Shown here one piece after another: positions 50,526 to 60,499 of a stretch of DNA of 64,000 bases. The DNA lies in NCBI RefSeq assembly GCF_902686445.1, contig NC_062222.1, forward strand, positions 40,485,792 to 40,549,791, read 5' to 3'. Both the position numbers and the translations under genes were made by a program. Position 1 is the stretch's first letter. Each line of letters starts with the position of its first letter. Under the pieces are notes generated by a model. The model was not told the DNA's origin, did no database searches, and was given only the letters and a program-made list of their open reading frames with translations. This DNA is from Sciurus carolinensis (Eukaryota > Chordata > Mammalia > Rodentia > Sciuridae).

Positions 50526-50830
50526 GAATCTTTGGGGAACATACTAAAAATATATTGAAATCATAGCAGAACTAGTACATAAACTTTATCTTTGAAATAG
50601 AAAGCTAAATAGTCACAGAATTAGGGAAATATGCATATAGTACATTCTCTCATCTCATGCGAATAACTGATCTTTAATTATAAAGCATACAGTTTTTAAA
50701 TGTATTATACAAAACATTCATATTACCAGGTGATACTTTGTAAAATAGAATATGTCATAACCGTGATTTTAATTTTATTATTCCATTGTTACTATTGTTA
50801 GGTTACTTTTCAGTAACCTATTTATTTATA
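50526..50830. other. AT-rich DNA, nothing recognised
   Basis: Short spacer between L1 and the retroviral element, with no identifiable feature. Confidence 0.5.
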
Positions 50831-50837
50831 AAGTTTT

Positions 50838-52883
50838 ATGGGCTTTATCCCTGGTACAGGCCTTGGGAGGCTAGGACAAGGACAGGTTGAGCCTGTACAG
50901 CCCATACAAAAAAACAGACAAATTTGGACTTGGGTATTTGGACTTTTAGTGTTGGTCCCTGACCCTCCTGTACCCCATGCAGACAAAATTATTTGGGAAA
51001 CTCAAACTCCTGTGTGGGTGGATCAATGGCCCCTTACCCAAGAAAAATTAGAGGCTGCCTCCATGTTAGTACAGGAACAGTTGACAGCCGGCCATGTGGA
51101 ACCCTCAGCCTCACCCTGGAACACTCTTATTTTTGTTATTAAGAAGAAATCAGGCAAATGGCGCCTTTTACAGGATTTGCACACTATCAATAAGGTTATG
51201 CGCCCCATGGGGGCATTACAGCCAGGCATCCTTACACCGGTAGCTATTCCTAGGGACTATTATAAAATGGTCATCGACTTAAAAGATTGCTTTTTTACTA
51301 TTCCTTTACATCCTGAGGACAGACCCTATTTTGCTTTCAGCCTCCCCCGCATCAATTTTCAGGGCCCTATGCAAAGATTTCAATGGAAGGTCCTTCCCCA
51401 GGGTATGGCTAACAGCCCTAGTGTTTGCCAAAAATATGTTGCTCAAGCAGTAGACCCTGTGAGAGAGCAGTGGCCACAAGTTTATGTATTACATTATATG
51501 GATGATTTGTTAATCACTGCACCTAATACCTATGATCTTAACAATTGTTATTTGGATCTCTATAAGGCCTTCACTGCCTTGGGACTTCAGATAGCCCCTG
51601 ATAAGGTTCAAACATGGCCCCTCTACATGTATCTGATGGAGGAGGCCCCCAAGATTCTAATAGAGCCAAACAAGTCCATGAGAAAATTCAACGGATATAC
51701 GAGGAACTGCATCCTAGTCTTACCTAAACACAGACCTTCTGAGATAGACCCTGCCACTTGCGATATTCTTGAAGCCACTTACGCCTTGCTTAATTGGTCC
51801 AATTCTCCCTTGACTGCAGATTGTTGGCTTTGCTTGCAGCTAGGATATCCTGCTCCATTAGCTATTCCGATTGATTATAGAAATGACTCAGCTGCTACCC
51901 TTACTAGAAAAATTGCTGAGAATGTAACCTATCCTAATACACCGTGGTCCAATTTTACCAGTGAAAATTGTTTACCGACTCCACCATTTTTGGTACAGCC
52001 ATTCATATTTTCCAATACTACTTGCTTTTTCTCACCTGGCTATAATAATACCTGGGATTTAAATATAGGGATTATGACAGTTAGTGATTGCTCCGAGACA
52101 TTCAATTTTTCACAGCCATTGTGCCCCCCTAATGGCACTGTATTTGTTTGTGGAGGTAATAAGGCTTTCACTCAACTGCCAACCAACTGGACTGGATTAT
52201 GTGTCCTAGCCGCCTTGCCCCCAGACGTAGACATTATTCCAGGAGATGAACCTGTTCCTATACCAACAATTGATCACATTGCAGGACGATTTAAACGTGC
52301 TGTCACCTTTATCCCTTCACTTGCAGGACTTGGAATAACTACAGCAGTGGCCTCAGGTACTACTGGTTTGGGGGTCTCTCTTACTCAATATACAAAATTA
52401 TCCAGACAATTGATTTCTGATGTACAGATAGTCTCAAGCACCATACAAGATCTTCAAGATCAGGTGGATTCCTTAGCAGAAGTGGTCCTACAAAATAGGA
52501 GAGGTTTAGACCTTCTAACTGCTGAACAGGGAGGCATTTGTCTGGTTTTGCAGGAAAAATGCTGTTTCTATGCCAACAAGTCAGGGATTGTTAAGGGCAA
52601 GATCAAACAGCTGCAGGAAGACTTAGAAAAACGCCAACAAGCACTGGCTGATGATCCACTGTGGACTGGATTCAGTGGACTCCTTCCCTGTCTCCTTCCC
52701 TTCCAAGGTCCCCTCCTTTGCTTGCTGCTTATCGTATCTATAGGTCCTTTGATATTCAAAAAGATCATGGCTTTTCTTAGAGCTCATATTGAGGCTATAC
52801 TGGCGAAACCTATTCAGGTTCATTACCATCAACTGGAGATGATGGATCGCGATGGTGATCTTAAAAGGTCATCACCCCTGTGA
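50838..52883 (+). CDS. Fused RT-Env open reading frame, 681 codons
   Basis: An uninterrupted frame. Residues about 1-25 are the protease G-patch tail (GTGLGRLGQG). Residues about 55-259 are RT fingers and palm, with VIDLKD (145-150), LPQGM (186-190) and YMDD (220-223). At about residue 260 (near 51615) the frame passes directly into a retroviral Env. Surface-subunit sequence includes a CWLC box (329-332), many N-glycosylation sites and a furin-type RFKR site (484-487). The TM subunit has a fusion-peptide-like segment, heptads, a C-x6-CC motif (568-576), a membrane anchor (about 614-642) and a tail with YHQL (663-666). RT thumb, connection, RNase H, integrase, and the Env signal peptide with the receptor-binding part are missing. 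No frameshift or stop occurs in 2 kb. The Met start lies at the edge of the element in a weak Kozak context. Whether it is expressed is unknown; without a signal peptide, entry into the secretory pathway is doubtful. Confidence 0.8.
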   Translation: MGFIPGTGLGRLGQGQVEPVQPIQKNRQIWTWVFGLLVLVPDPPVPHADKIIWETQTPVWVDQWPLTQEKLEAASMLVQEQLTAGHVEPSASPWNTLIFVIKKKSGKWRLLQDLHTINKVMRPMGALQPGILTPVAIPRDYYKMVIDLKDCFFTIPLHPEDRPYFAFSLPRINFQGPMQRFQWKVLPQGMANSPSVCQKYVAQAVDPVREQWPQVYVLHYMDDLLITAPNTYDLNNCYLDLYKAFTALGLQIAPDKVQTWPLYMYLMEEAPKILIEPNKSMRKFNGYTRNCILVLPKHRPSEIDPATCDILEATYALLNWSNSPLTADCWLCLQLGYPAPLAIPIDYRNDSAATLTRKIAENVTYPNTPWSNFTSENCLPTPPFLVQPFIFSNTTCFFSPGYNNTWDLNIGIMTVSDCSETFNFSQPLCPPNGTVFVCGGNKAFTQLPTNWTGLCVLAALPPDVDIIPGDEPVPIPTIDHIAGRFKRAVTFIPSLAGLGITTAVASGTTGLGVSLTQYTKLSRQLISDVQIVSSTIQDLQDQVDSLAEVVLQNRRGLDLLTAEQGGICLVLQEKCCFYANKSGIVKGKIKQLQEDLEKRQQALADDPLWTGFSGLLPCLLPFQGPLLCLLLIVSIGPLIFKKIMAFLRAHIEAILAKPIQVHYHQLEMMDRDGDLKRSSPL

Positions 52884-52888
52884 GCTGA

Positions 52889-53042
52889 ACTGGACAGCCA
52901 ATGACGGGTAAGATTCGTGAGAGCTCATACCAACCTAAGACAGGAAATGAGGGCCAGAGCCTCATTATCCAATGACGGGTAAGGATGTTGCTCTGTCACG
53001 GACAACCTAAGACAGGCGCAGTTCCCAAGGGATTGTCACTCC
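52889..53042 (+). promoter_or_regulatory. Constitutive transport element (CTE)-like RNA
   Basis: Two copies of CCAATGACGGGTAAG (52898-52912 and 52969-52983) alternate with two copies of CAACCTAAGACAGG (52931-52944 and 53003-53016), all between the env stop and the LTR. This order, spacing and wording are those I know from the CTE of Mason-Pfizer monkey virus-type retroviruses, a long hairpin with two NXF1/TAP-binding internal loops that exports intron-containing RNA. Activity here is inferred from sequence only. Confidence 0.88.
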
Positions 53043-53144
53043 AGCTCTGTACCTGTTGGGGCAGGCCACACCCCCACCTCGCCACATAGCCTCTATCACC
53101 CCCTTAAAATATGAATATCAGAATATGGTCAATAATTTTATATA

Positions 53145-53157
53145 AGAAAGGGGAAAA
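53145..53157 (+). promoter_or_regulatory. Polypurine tract
   Basis: AGAAAGGGGAAAA directly precedes the TGTCAGGGACC start of the LTR. Confidence 0.85.
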
Positions 53158-53614
53158 TGTCAGGGACCAAGAAAAAGTTCTCATTCTGAGAACATTCTGA
53201 CCTTTACAATAAGCAGCAGCCCAGGGAGCATTTTGCGGTTGCCTCCCCTGTGCAAATATCCTGCAGCTGACTCAGGCACCCTGCAGCTGACAACTGACGG
53301 ATTCCTGGAGCGCGCCCCTCCCCACTCCCGGCTGATAGTTCTGCCTATGCCACCGCCCCCACTTCTCTTCCGGGATTTCACCTTCCCGCCGGTGCGAACT
53401 TGCACCTTATCAGGAGCCCAAAAGAAAAACACAGTCAACCAGCCTGTGTCTCATCATACCCCTCATTCCCTCAGCATAAATACCTGTGAGAACAATAAAA
53501 ATTTGCAGCTTGATCAGAATTCCTGTCTTGCTGTCACTCCCTGCATCTCTTGTCCCTTTCATTCCTTCTCTCTTAGGTTCACCGTCCTGCGTTGATGTCC
53601 CGCGGGTCGGGACA
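53158..53614 (+). repeat. 3' LTR of the type-D-like element
   Basis: 457 bp, TGTCAGGGACC start and GGTCGGGACA end, with a TATA-like CATAAATA near 53475 and AATAAA at 53494-53499. It is CpG-containing, suggesting limited age. No second copy is in the window. It differs from the 316-bp LTR of the minus-strand provirus, though both start TGTCAGGG. Confidence 0.85.
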
Positions 53615-53627
53615 TAAAGCTAATTGT

Positions 53628-54059
53628 TGGGACTAATGACACCTTACCTCAGGCTGACTCCTTACTCTCTGGCTAGTGAGCAAGATCAAGTCCTCAAAGG
53701 TGGTTTCAATAGTTAATGATGATAAATCTGACCACCATCAGGAATTGGTTAACAACAGTTCCGTGAATGTGATCAGCTCGTTACTCCCATATAGTCCTAT
53801 GGGACTCTCGCCTGCATGAACCCACCCATGCCTTGCTGACCTTTAAGCTGATTGGTTCCTGCCTAGCCTCCACCCTACATAAAAGCTGTGTGATTTCCTC
53901 AATAAACGAGATTTCTGCTGTGCCTCGTGCGCTGACAGACCTCCCAGCTCTGGTGTGTTTCCTTTGCCGTCAACACTCATCATCCTGCTCGGCCCCATAT
54001 TCTCCTCAGGCAGGCCCTGAGGAGGTACATCGGACCTTGTTACCCAACAGGGAGCAACA
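53628..54059 (+). repeat. 5' LTR of another class II-like ERV
   Basis: It starts TGGGACTAATGACACC (or three bases earlier as TGTTGGGAC) with U3 closely similar to the solo LTR at 38146. TACATAAAAG (53876-53885) and AATAAA (53901-53906) mark promoter and R. The end is set before a primer site-like TGGTGCCC, so it is approximate. It begins only 13 bp after the LTR of the preceding element. Confidence 0.75.
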
Positions 54060-54061
54060 AC

Positions 54062-54079
54062 TGGTGCCCTGTGTGAGGA
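54062..54079 (+). promoter_or_regulatory. Degenerate primer binding site, perhaps tRNA-Lys
   Basis: TGGTGCCCTGTGTGAGGA lies two bases after the proposed LTR end. It resembles a tRNA-Lys-type site with several mismatches. A GGGTGAGTG splice-donor-like site follows near 54114. Confidence 0.45.
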
Positions 54080-54135
54080 ACGATGAAGTCGCCGACAGGC
54101 CAATCAGACTCTGGGTGAGTGTACTCCCATAAAAT

Positions 54136-54552
54136 ATGGGACAGTCCAATTCCAAGTCTGATCCCTCCCTTGACTCCTTTAGGATTCTCCTTAGAAGTAG
54201 AGGATTGGAACTCTCAGATAGCCAGGTGTCTCAGACCTGGAAGGCCCTCACTAAGGCAGCCCCTTGGCTGCCTGAAACAAACTTGTTTGACTGGTCCACA
54301 TGGAATCGTGTAGAACAACTTGTTAGTAAGAGGGAAATCAGTTTAGGAGAGGGTCCCCCATTGGGAATCTGCCCTACATTATCCGCCCTTAAGGCCTGCT
54401 TCTCTCCAGGACCTCCCAAAGCAGGCTCCAACGTTTCCCCCAAAAAGTCGCTGCCTCCGGATGGTGGGAAATCTTTCCGGCACCCATTTTATGATACTGG
54501 GCAAGAACTCACTGACTCTAACCTCCCCCTCCCCGTATGGCCTTCCCGGTAA
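54136..54552 (+). pseudogene. gag: gag matrix start of a betaretrovirus-like ERV
   Basis: A 138-codon frame starts MGQSNSK, with Gly2 and Ser6 suited for N-myristoylation, 76 bp after the primer site. Residues about 15-65 (ILLRSRGLEL, later a PWLPETNLFDWSTWNRV stretch) follow the betaretroviral matrix layout, with the conserved Pro-Trp near the middle. The frame then runs into Pro/Ser-rich sequence and stops at 54552. Gag-like sequence seems to continue in other frames to about 54970, after which the element is truncated. No pol or 3' LTR follows. Confidence 0.7.
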
Positions 54553-54975
54553 ATGCTAAAATGTTAGTTTGGGAAGGAATGACTACCGATCACAAATTGG
54601 CCTGTGCAGGGATGCAAGATCACTCCATAGGAAGGTGGATTGTGGCTACCAAAGATATTGGCATGCAGCTTCCACATGCAAGTGGGCAGATGGAAAGGGA
54701 TTCCTTATCTTCAAGTCTCTTCTTTCTTGCACTTCTATGCTCTTCCTGAAAACTTGAACACCTCCTTCTTCTCCTCCTCTTAATCCCTCCTCCTCCTCCT
54801 CCAACTTTGACTCAGCTGTTTCTGCTTCCATTCCCCAGCCCAGGCCACCTAGTTCTGCCAGGAGGTCCCACATATGCTGGTGTGGAGGGAGTAACCAGCC
54901 CAACCATCAGTGGCATGTCCTAGTAAGGAGTATGATATAGTAGCCCCATTCCCCACAAGTAGTGGGAGATAATTA
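54553..54975 (+). pseudogene. gag: Probable gag continuation, frameshifted
   Basis: GC-richer sequence with TCC repeats (about 54766-54805) and an EYDIVAPFP segment in one frame near 54930 fits a decayed proline-rich gag spacer. It is weakly supported; a separate element is possible. Confidence 0.35.
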
Positions 54976-55330
54976 TTTCACAATTTTCTGCATCCAAAGG
55001 CCTTGTAACTTTATAGGTGAATCTCCATTGCAGTGTAACAGATGTTCAAAAACTCTAGTTGAATAAAAAAATAGAAATGATCAAAAAGTTATGAGCTCAA
55101 AAAAAATGTAGAAAGAAAACCTGTTCCTTGGAAGTAAACAACCCAGTTAAATGACCTGATTTAAAATTTTTCACCTGACGTTGGTTAGTTCAACAATTGC
55201 TTTAACACTTATATCTGTAGATAACAGTATACTTGAAAGAAATCACAGTTGCAATTATATAACAAATTTATCCTTCTTAGGTATATATAACATTAGTATA
55301 CATTTAGACATAGTTACAAAAGCATGAAAT
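54976..55330. other. AT-rich DNA, nothing recognised
   Basis: Short spacer between the retroviral cluster and the L1. Confidence 0.5.
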
Positions 55331-56977
55331 ATAATTTGCTCTAATTCAGTCCCTAGCAATTTCTCCTGACCACTGGTTCCCCCTTTCCCCTCCCTCTACT
55401 CTACTAATCTTTCTGCAGTTTATTTATACTTTCTTTTTTCATTAGTGTCCTGTGGGCATACTTGATGTTGGAATTCACTGTGTATATTTTAATTATGTAC
55501 ACATGAATGTTTGAGCAGATTCATTCCAATGCCCTTCCCTTTTCCTATTCCACATTCCTCTTCTTCAATCCCTTTCATCTACTCTACTGATTTTTCCTCT
55601 ATTTTGATGAAATTCCCCTCCTTTTTGTTTTCTTTCTTTCTCTCTCCCCTACTCCTCATTTTACATTAGCTTCTACATATTAGACAAAACATTCCACCTT
55701 TGACTTTTTTAGGACTGGCTTACTTTCCTTAGCATGATAGTCTCCACTTCCATTCATTTACTAGCATTTGCTCATTCTTCTTTATAGCTGAATAATACTC
55801 TATTGTGTATGTATTCCACATTTTTTCTATCCATTCATAAGCTGAGGGATACCTAGGTTGGGTCCATATTATTAATTGTGCTGCTATAAATATTGATGTG
55901 GTTGCATCACTGCACTATGCTGATTTTAAATCCTTTGAACATACACCAAGGTGTGGGACAGCTGGGTCATAGGGTGGTTTCATTCCTAGTTTTTGAGGAA
56001 TCTACACACTACCTTCCAGAGTGGTTGCACTGTTTCGCAGTCCCACTAACATTATATGAGTGCACTTTCCCCCCAACATCCTAGCCAACATTTATTATTG
56101 GTATTCTTTATAATTGTTATTCTGACTGGTATGAGTTGAAACTTTGATTTGCATTTCCCTAATTACTAGAGATGTTGAATGTTTTTTCATATATCTATTG
56201 ATCATTTGTATTTCTTCCTTTGAGAAATGCTTGCTTGACTCTTCTGCCCATTTATTGATTGGGTTATTTGTTTGTTTTTTGGTGTTAATATTTTAGAAAT
56301 ATTTTTGTATTCTAAATATTAATAACATAACTTAGGAGCAGATGGAAAAGATCTCCCATTCTTTAGGCTGTCTCTACAATTGTTTCCTTTGGTGTGAAGA
56401 AGATTTTTAATTTGTTGTCATCCCACTTATTGATTTTTTATTATTTAGTGTGTTTTTGGGTCTTGTCAAGGAAGTTGGTTACTGAGCTAAAGTACTGGAG
56501 TGTTGGGCCTGCATTTTCTTTTAGCAGTTGGAAAATTTATGGTCTAATGCCTAGATCCTTGGTCCACTTTGAGTTGACTTTTTGAGGGGTGAAAGACATG
56601 GGTCAAATTTCATTGTTCAAATAACTATATTTATGTGGTTTGTTTCTGTGTCTCCTAGTCTATTCCATTGCTCATTATGTCTGTTTTGGTGCCAGTACCA
56701 TGCCATTTTTGTTCCTGTAGCTCTATAGGTATAATTTAGGTTTTGGTATTGTGATGCCTCCAGTTTTGCCTTCTTGCTCATGATTGCTTTGGCTCTTCTG
56801 GATCTCTTATTTTTCTGAATGTATCCCAGAACTACTTTTTCTAGTCTGTAAAGGATGTCATTGATATTTCATTGGGATTGCACTGAATTTGTACAGCACT
56901 TTTGGTAGTATGCCATTCTGATGTTAATAATTCTGTCTATCCTTTTCTATCTTCCAAGACCTTCAAATTTTTTCTTC

Positions 56978-57013
56978 AGTGCTCCATAGGTATCAAGTGC
57001 TCCATAGGTATCA
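56978..57013. repeat. 18-bp perfect tandem duplication
   Basis: AGTGCTCCATAGGTATCA occurs twice in a row within the L1 ORF2 remnant. Confidence 0.9.
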
Positions 57014-59109
57014 TTGTACAGGTCTTTTATGTCTTTTGTTAGATTAATTCCCAAGTTTTGTTTTGTTTTTAGGTCATTGTAAATGGAATAGTTTTCCTAC
57101 TTTATTTTTCACAGATTCATTTCTGGAGTATAGAAACGTGATTGATTTGTGGGTATTGTTCTTGTATCCTGCTATATTGCTGAATTTATTTATCAGTTCT
57201 AGAAGTCTTCTGGAGGAACTTTTTGGATCTTCTAAATGTATGATCATATCATCAGCAGACAGATAATTTGATCTCTTCTTTTCCAACTTATATTTCTTTA
57301 ATTTCCTTTTTTTATTTGATTGCTCTTGCTAGGTTTTCAAGGACAATATTGAAAAGGAGAGGATAAAGTGGACATATTTGTCTTGTTCCAGTATTTAGAA
57401 GAAATGCTTTAGTCTCTCTCTGGAGTATAATGTTGGCATTGGTTCTGCCACACATGACTTTTCCAATGTTTGGGTAAGTTCGTACTATCCCCAGTTTTCT
57501 ATTATTTTACACATGGATGAGTGGTGTACTTTGTCAAATGCTTCTTCTCTATCTATTGAGATAATCATGTGATCCTTGTCCTGAAATCTACTTATGGGAT
57601 AAATTACATTTATTGATGTCTATAGTTGAACCTTGCATTTTTCAAATGAAACCCAGTTGACTATGGTGCACTATCTTTTTAGTATGTTTTTGTATGCAGT
57701 TTGTTAATATTATATTAATAATTTTTCCACCTATGTTCAACAAAGATATTGGCCCAAATTTTCTTTCCTTGAAATTTATTTGACTGGTTTTGGTATCAGA
57801 GTAATTTATCACAGAATAAATTTGATGGTGTTGCCTCCTTTTCTATTTCATGAAATAATTTGAAGAGGATTGGTATTAGTTCTTTAAAGTCTGGTAGGGC
57901 TCACCTGAGAATCCATCTCATCCTGAGTTTTTCTTTTTTTGGGTTTTTTTTTTTGATAGACATTTTAACTTCATTACTTGATATTGATTTCTTTAAGTTT
58001 TCTAGATTCTCATGGTTCAATGAAATAGGTCCTATGTCTCTGGGGTTTGTCAATATCAAGATTTTCTAACTTATTGGATTCTAAATTTTCAAAAGTTTCT
58101 GATGATATTTCCTTTTTCATTTACATTTAGATTATTTTGAGTGTTTCTCTCTCTGTTAGTTTGGTTAAAGGTTTATCAATCTTGTTTATCCTTTAAAAAC
58201 CCAACTTTTTGCTTGATCTTTCATTTTTTTCTCAATTTTAGTGAATTTAGTTCATATTTATGTTATTTTCTATCTTCTACTGATTTTGGTGTTGATTTGT
58301 TTTTCTTTTGCTAGGGCTTTGAAATGTAATGTTTTATTATTTATTTGGTATTTTTCTATTCTTTTAATGTATGAGCCCAATGTTATACACTTTCCTCTTA
58401 GAATTGTTTCATACTATCTTAAAATTTTCGGTATGCTGTATCACTATTCTTATTTACATCTAAGTATTTTTTTTTATTTCTCTGCTAATTCCTTCTGCTA
58501 TTCTTTCATCACTCAAAAGCATATTATTTAATCTTCAAAATACTGTTTTTATCTTTTTGTTGATTTCCATTTTTTTGTATTTGCTAAGATTTGCCTTGCA
58601 ACCTAAATATAGTCTATTTTGAAAAACATTCAATGTTCTACAGAGAAGAAAGTGAATTTAGTCTTTGATAGATGAAATATTCTATAGATGTCTGTCTGCT
58701 AAATCCATTTTATTAATTTTAATTTTTAGTTCTTTAGAATTGTAATTACATCTGGATGATCTCTCTAGTGGTGAGGGAGGTATTTTTTAATCACCCAGTG
58801 TTATAGAGAAAGGTTTGTTTTATGTACATCAATATTTATAATCATTGTATGCTATTTTTGCATTGTTTCCTTAAGCAGTATAAAGTGACTTTTGTTGTCT
58901 CTTCTAATTAGTGTTGGCTTGATATCCACTTTGTTTGATATGAGAATAGCTACCCCTGTTTAATTATAAATACCATTTGCATGGTATATCTTTTCCTTAC
59001 CTTTCCCCCTTAGCCTGTGGATGTCTTTGCCTGTTAGACAAGTCTGTTCTGCAAAGAGCATATTGTTGGGTCTTGGTTTTCAATTCAATCTGCCAACCTG
59101 TGTCTTTCT

Positions 59110-59335
59110 GGGCTGGTGGGCATTTACTGGGGATTGAACTCAGGGGCACTTGATCATTGAGCCACATTCCCAGTCCTGTTTGTATTTTATTTAGAGACAG
59201 GGTCTCACTGAGTTGCTTAACACCTGGCTGTTGCTGTGGCTGACTGTGAACTCTCCATTCTCCTGCCTCAGCCTCTTGAGCTGCTGAGATTACAGGCATG
59301 CACCACCATTCCTGGTCAAACCTATGTCTTTTGAT
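59110..59335 (-). mobile_element. B1-dID dimeric SINE inside L1
   Basis: Antisense ID (GGGGATTGAACTCAGGGG), linker (TTAGAGACAGGGTCTCACTG) and antisense B1 (GAGATTACAGGCATGCACC) in standard order. The 133-codon antisense frame overlapping here is not a gene. Confidence 0.85.
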
Positions 59336-60499
59336 TAAAGAGTTAAAACCACATATATTCAACATTGTTAGAGAGAGATGACCTTTATTTTGTGCCATTT
59401 TGATATATTTCTAATGTTTAAATTGGATTCAATTCTTATTTAATTAACTATTCTAAGGTAATTCATCTCTGTGGTGGTTTTCATTTTTATTTTTTATTTC
59501 TTCATGAAATACATCATTGAGTATATTTACAGTGCAAGATGTCTGGTTATGAATTCTTTTAGCTTCTCTTTTCATGGAGGTTTTATATTTCATCTTCAAT
59601 TCTGAAGCCTAATTTTGCTGGGTACAGTATTCTAGGTTGACATCCATTTTTTTTTTTTTTTCCAGTGCTTGTCATATATTATTCCAACTCTTCCTGGTTT
59701 TTAGGGTCTGGGTTGAGGAATCATTTGAAATCTGGACTGTTTTACTTCCTAAATATGACCAGCTGGTTTTCTCTGGCAGCTTTAAGAATTCTATCCGTAT
59801 ACTCTATGTTAGGCATTTTCATTATAATGTGTCTTGGGGTTGATCTATTGCTATTTTGTATATTTGAAGTTTCATATACCTGGTATTTAAATTTCCATCT
59901 CATTTTAAATGCTTGTAAATTTTTCTAAAATTATTTCATTGAAAAAAATGTGCATCCCTTTAGCTTGTATTTCAATGACTGTATTTACTGTCATCTTAAA
60001 TTTGGCCTCTTGATTTTACCCAAGATTTCTCGAATATTCTGGTCATGGTCTTTTCTTTATAGTCAAATTTATTTTCAAGATTATATACTTGGTCTTCCAG
60101 GCCTGAAAATCGTTCTTTAACTTTGTATAATCTATTGGTGATGTTTCCATGGAAGTTTTAATTTGGTTTATTGAATCTTTCATTTACAGGATTTCCATTT
60201 CTTTTTCAGAATCTCTATCTCTTTACTGAAGTCATCTTTCATTTCCTATATTTTCTTTCTATTTTCTCTCCTTACATCTTCTTTAATCTGATATAACATT
60301 TTAACTATAAACTTCCTAAATATTTTTCTGACATTTCCTACACCGTGGTGTCAGTGGAGTTAGTCATCTCAGTTTTATGGTGTGATATTTGGGGTGGTTT
60401 GTTACCTTACTTTTTCATATTTTTTGTATGTCTGCTCATTTATTATTATCATTTCATTTTGGAAGAAAGGGAGTATTTTGTGAACTTCTCTCTCTAATG

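Larger units (their letters stand above)
50838..53614 (+). mobile_element. 5'-truncated type-D-like betaretroviral ERV
   Basis: The element runs from the protease G-patch through half of RT, then Env, a CTE, a polypurine tract and a 3' LTR. Its 5' LTR, gag and most of protease are absent, and RT thumb through the env start has been deleted. A betaretroviral Pol combined with a gammaretrovirus-like Env and a CTE is the organisation known from type D simian retroviruses. It lies directly after AT-rich host DNA. TAAAG occurs just before the start (50829-50833) and just after the LTR (53615-53619), but in such AT-rich sequence this may be chance. Confidence 0.85.

Noticed and set aside
50829..50833. 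TAAAG on both sides of the type-D-like element as a target-site duplication
   Set aside because: The 5' side lacks an LTR, so an integrase-made duplication is not expected there; a five-base match in AT-rich DNA is weak.
53233..53595. 120-codon frame in the LTR at 53158
   Set aside because: It spans the LTR promoter and polyadenylation signal and has no viral or host similarity; a chance opening in GC-rich LTR sequence.
59110..59335. 133-codon antisense frame through the SINE
   Set aside because: It is explained by a B1-dID SINE inside an L1.
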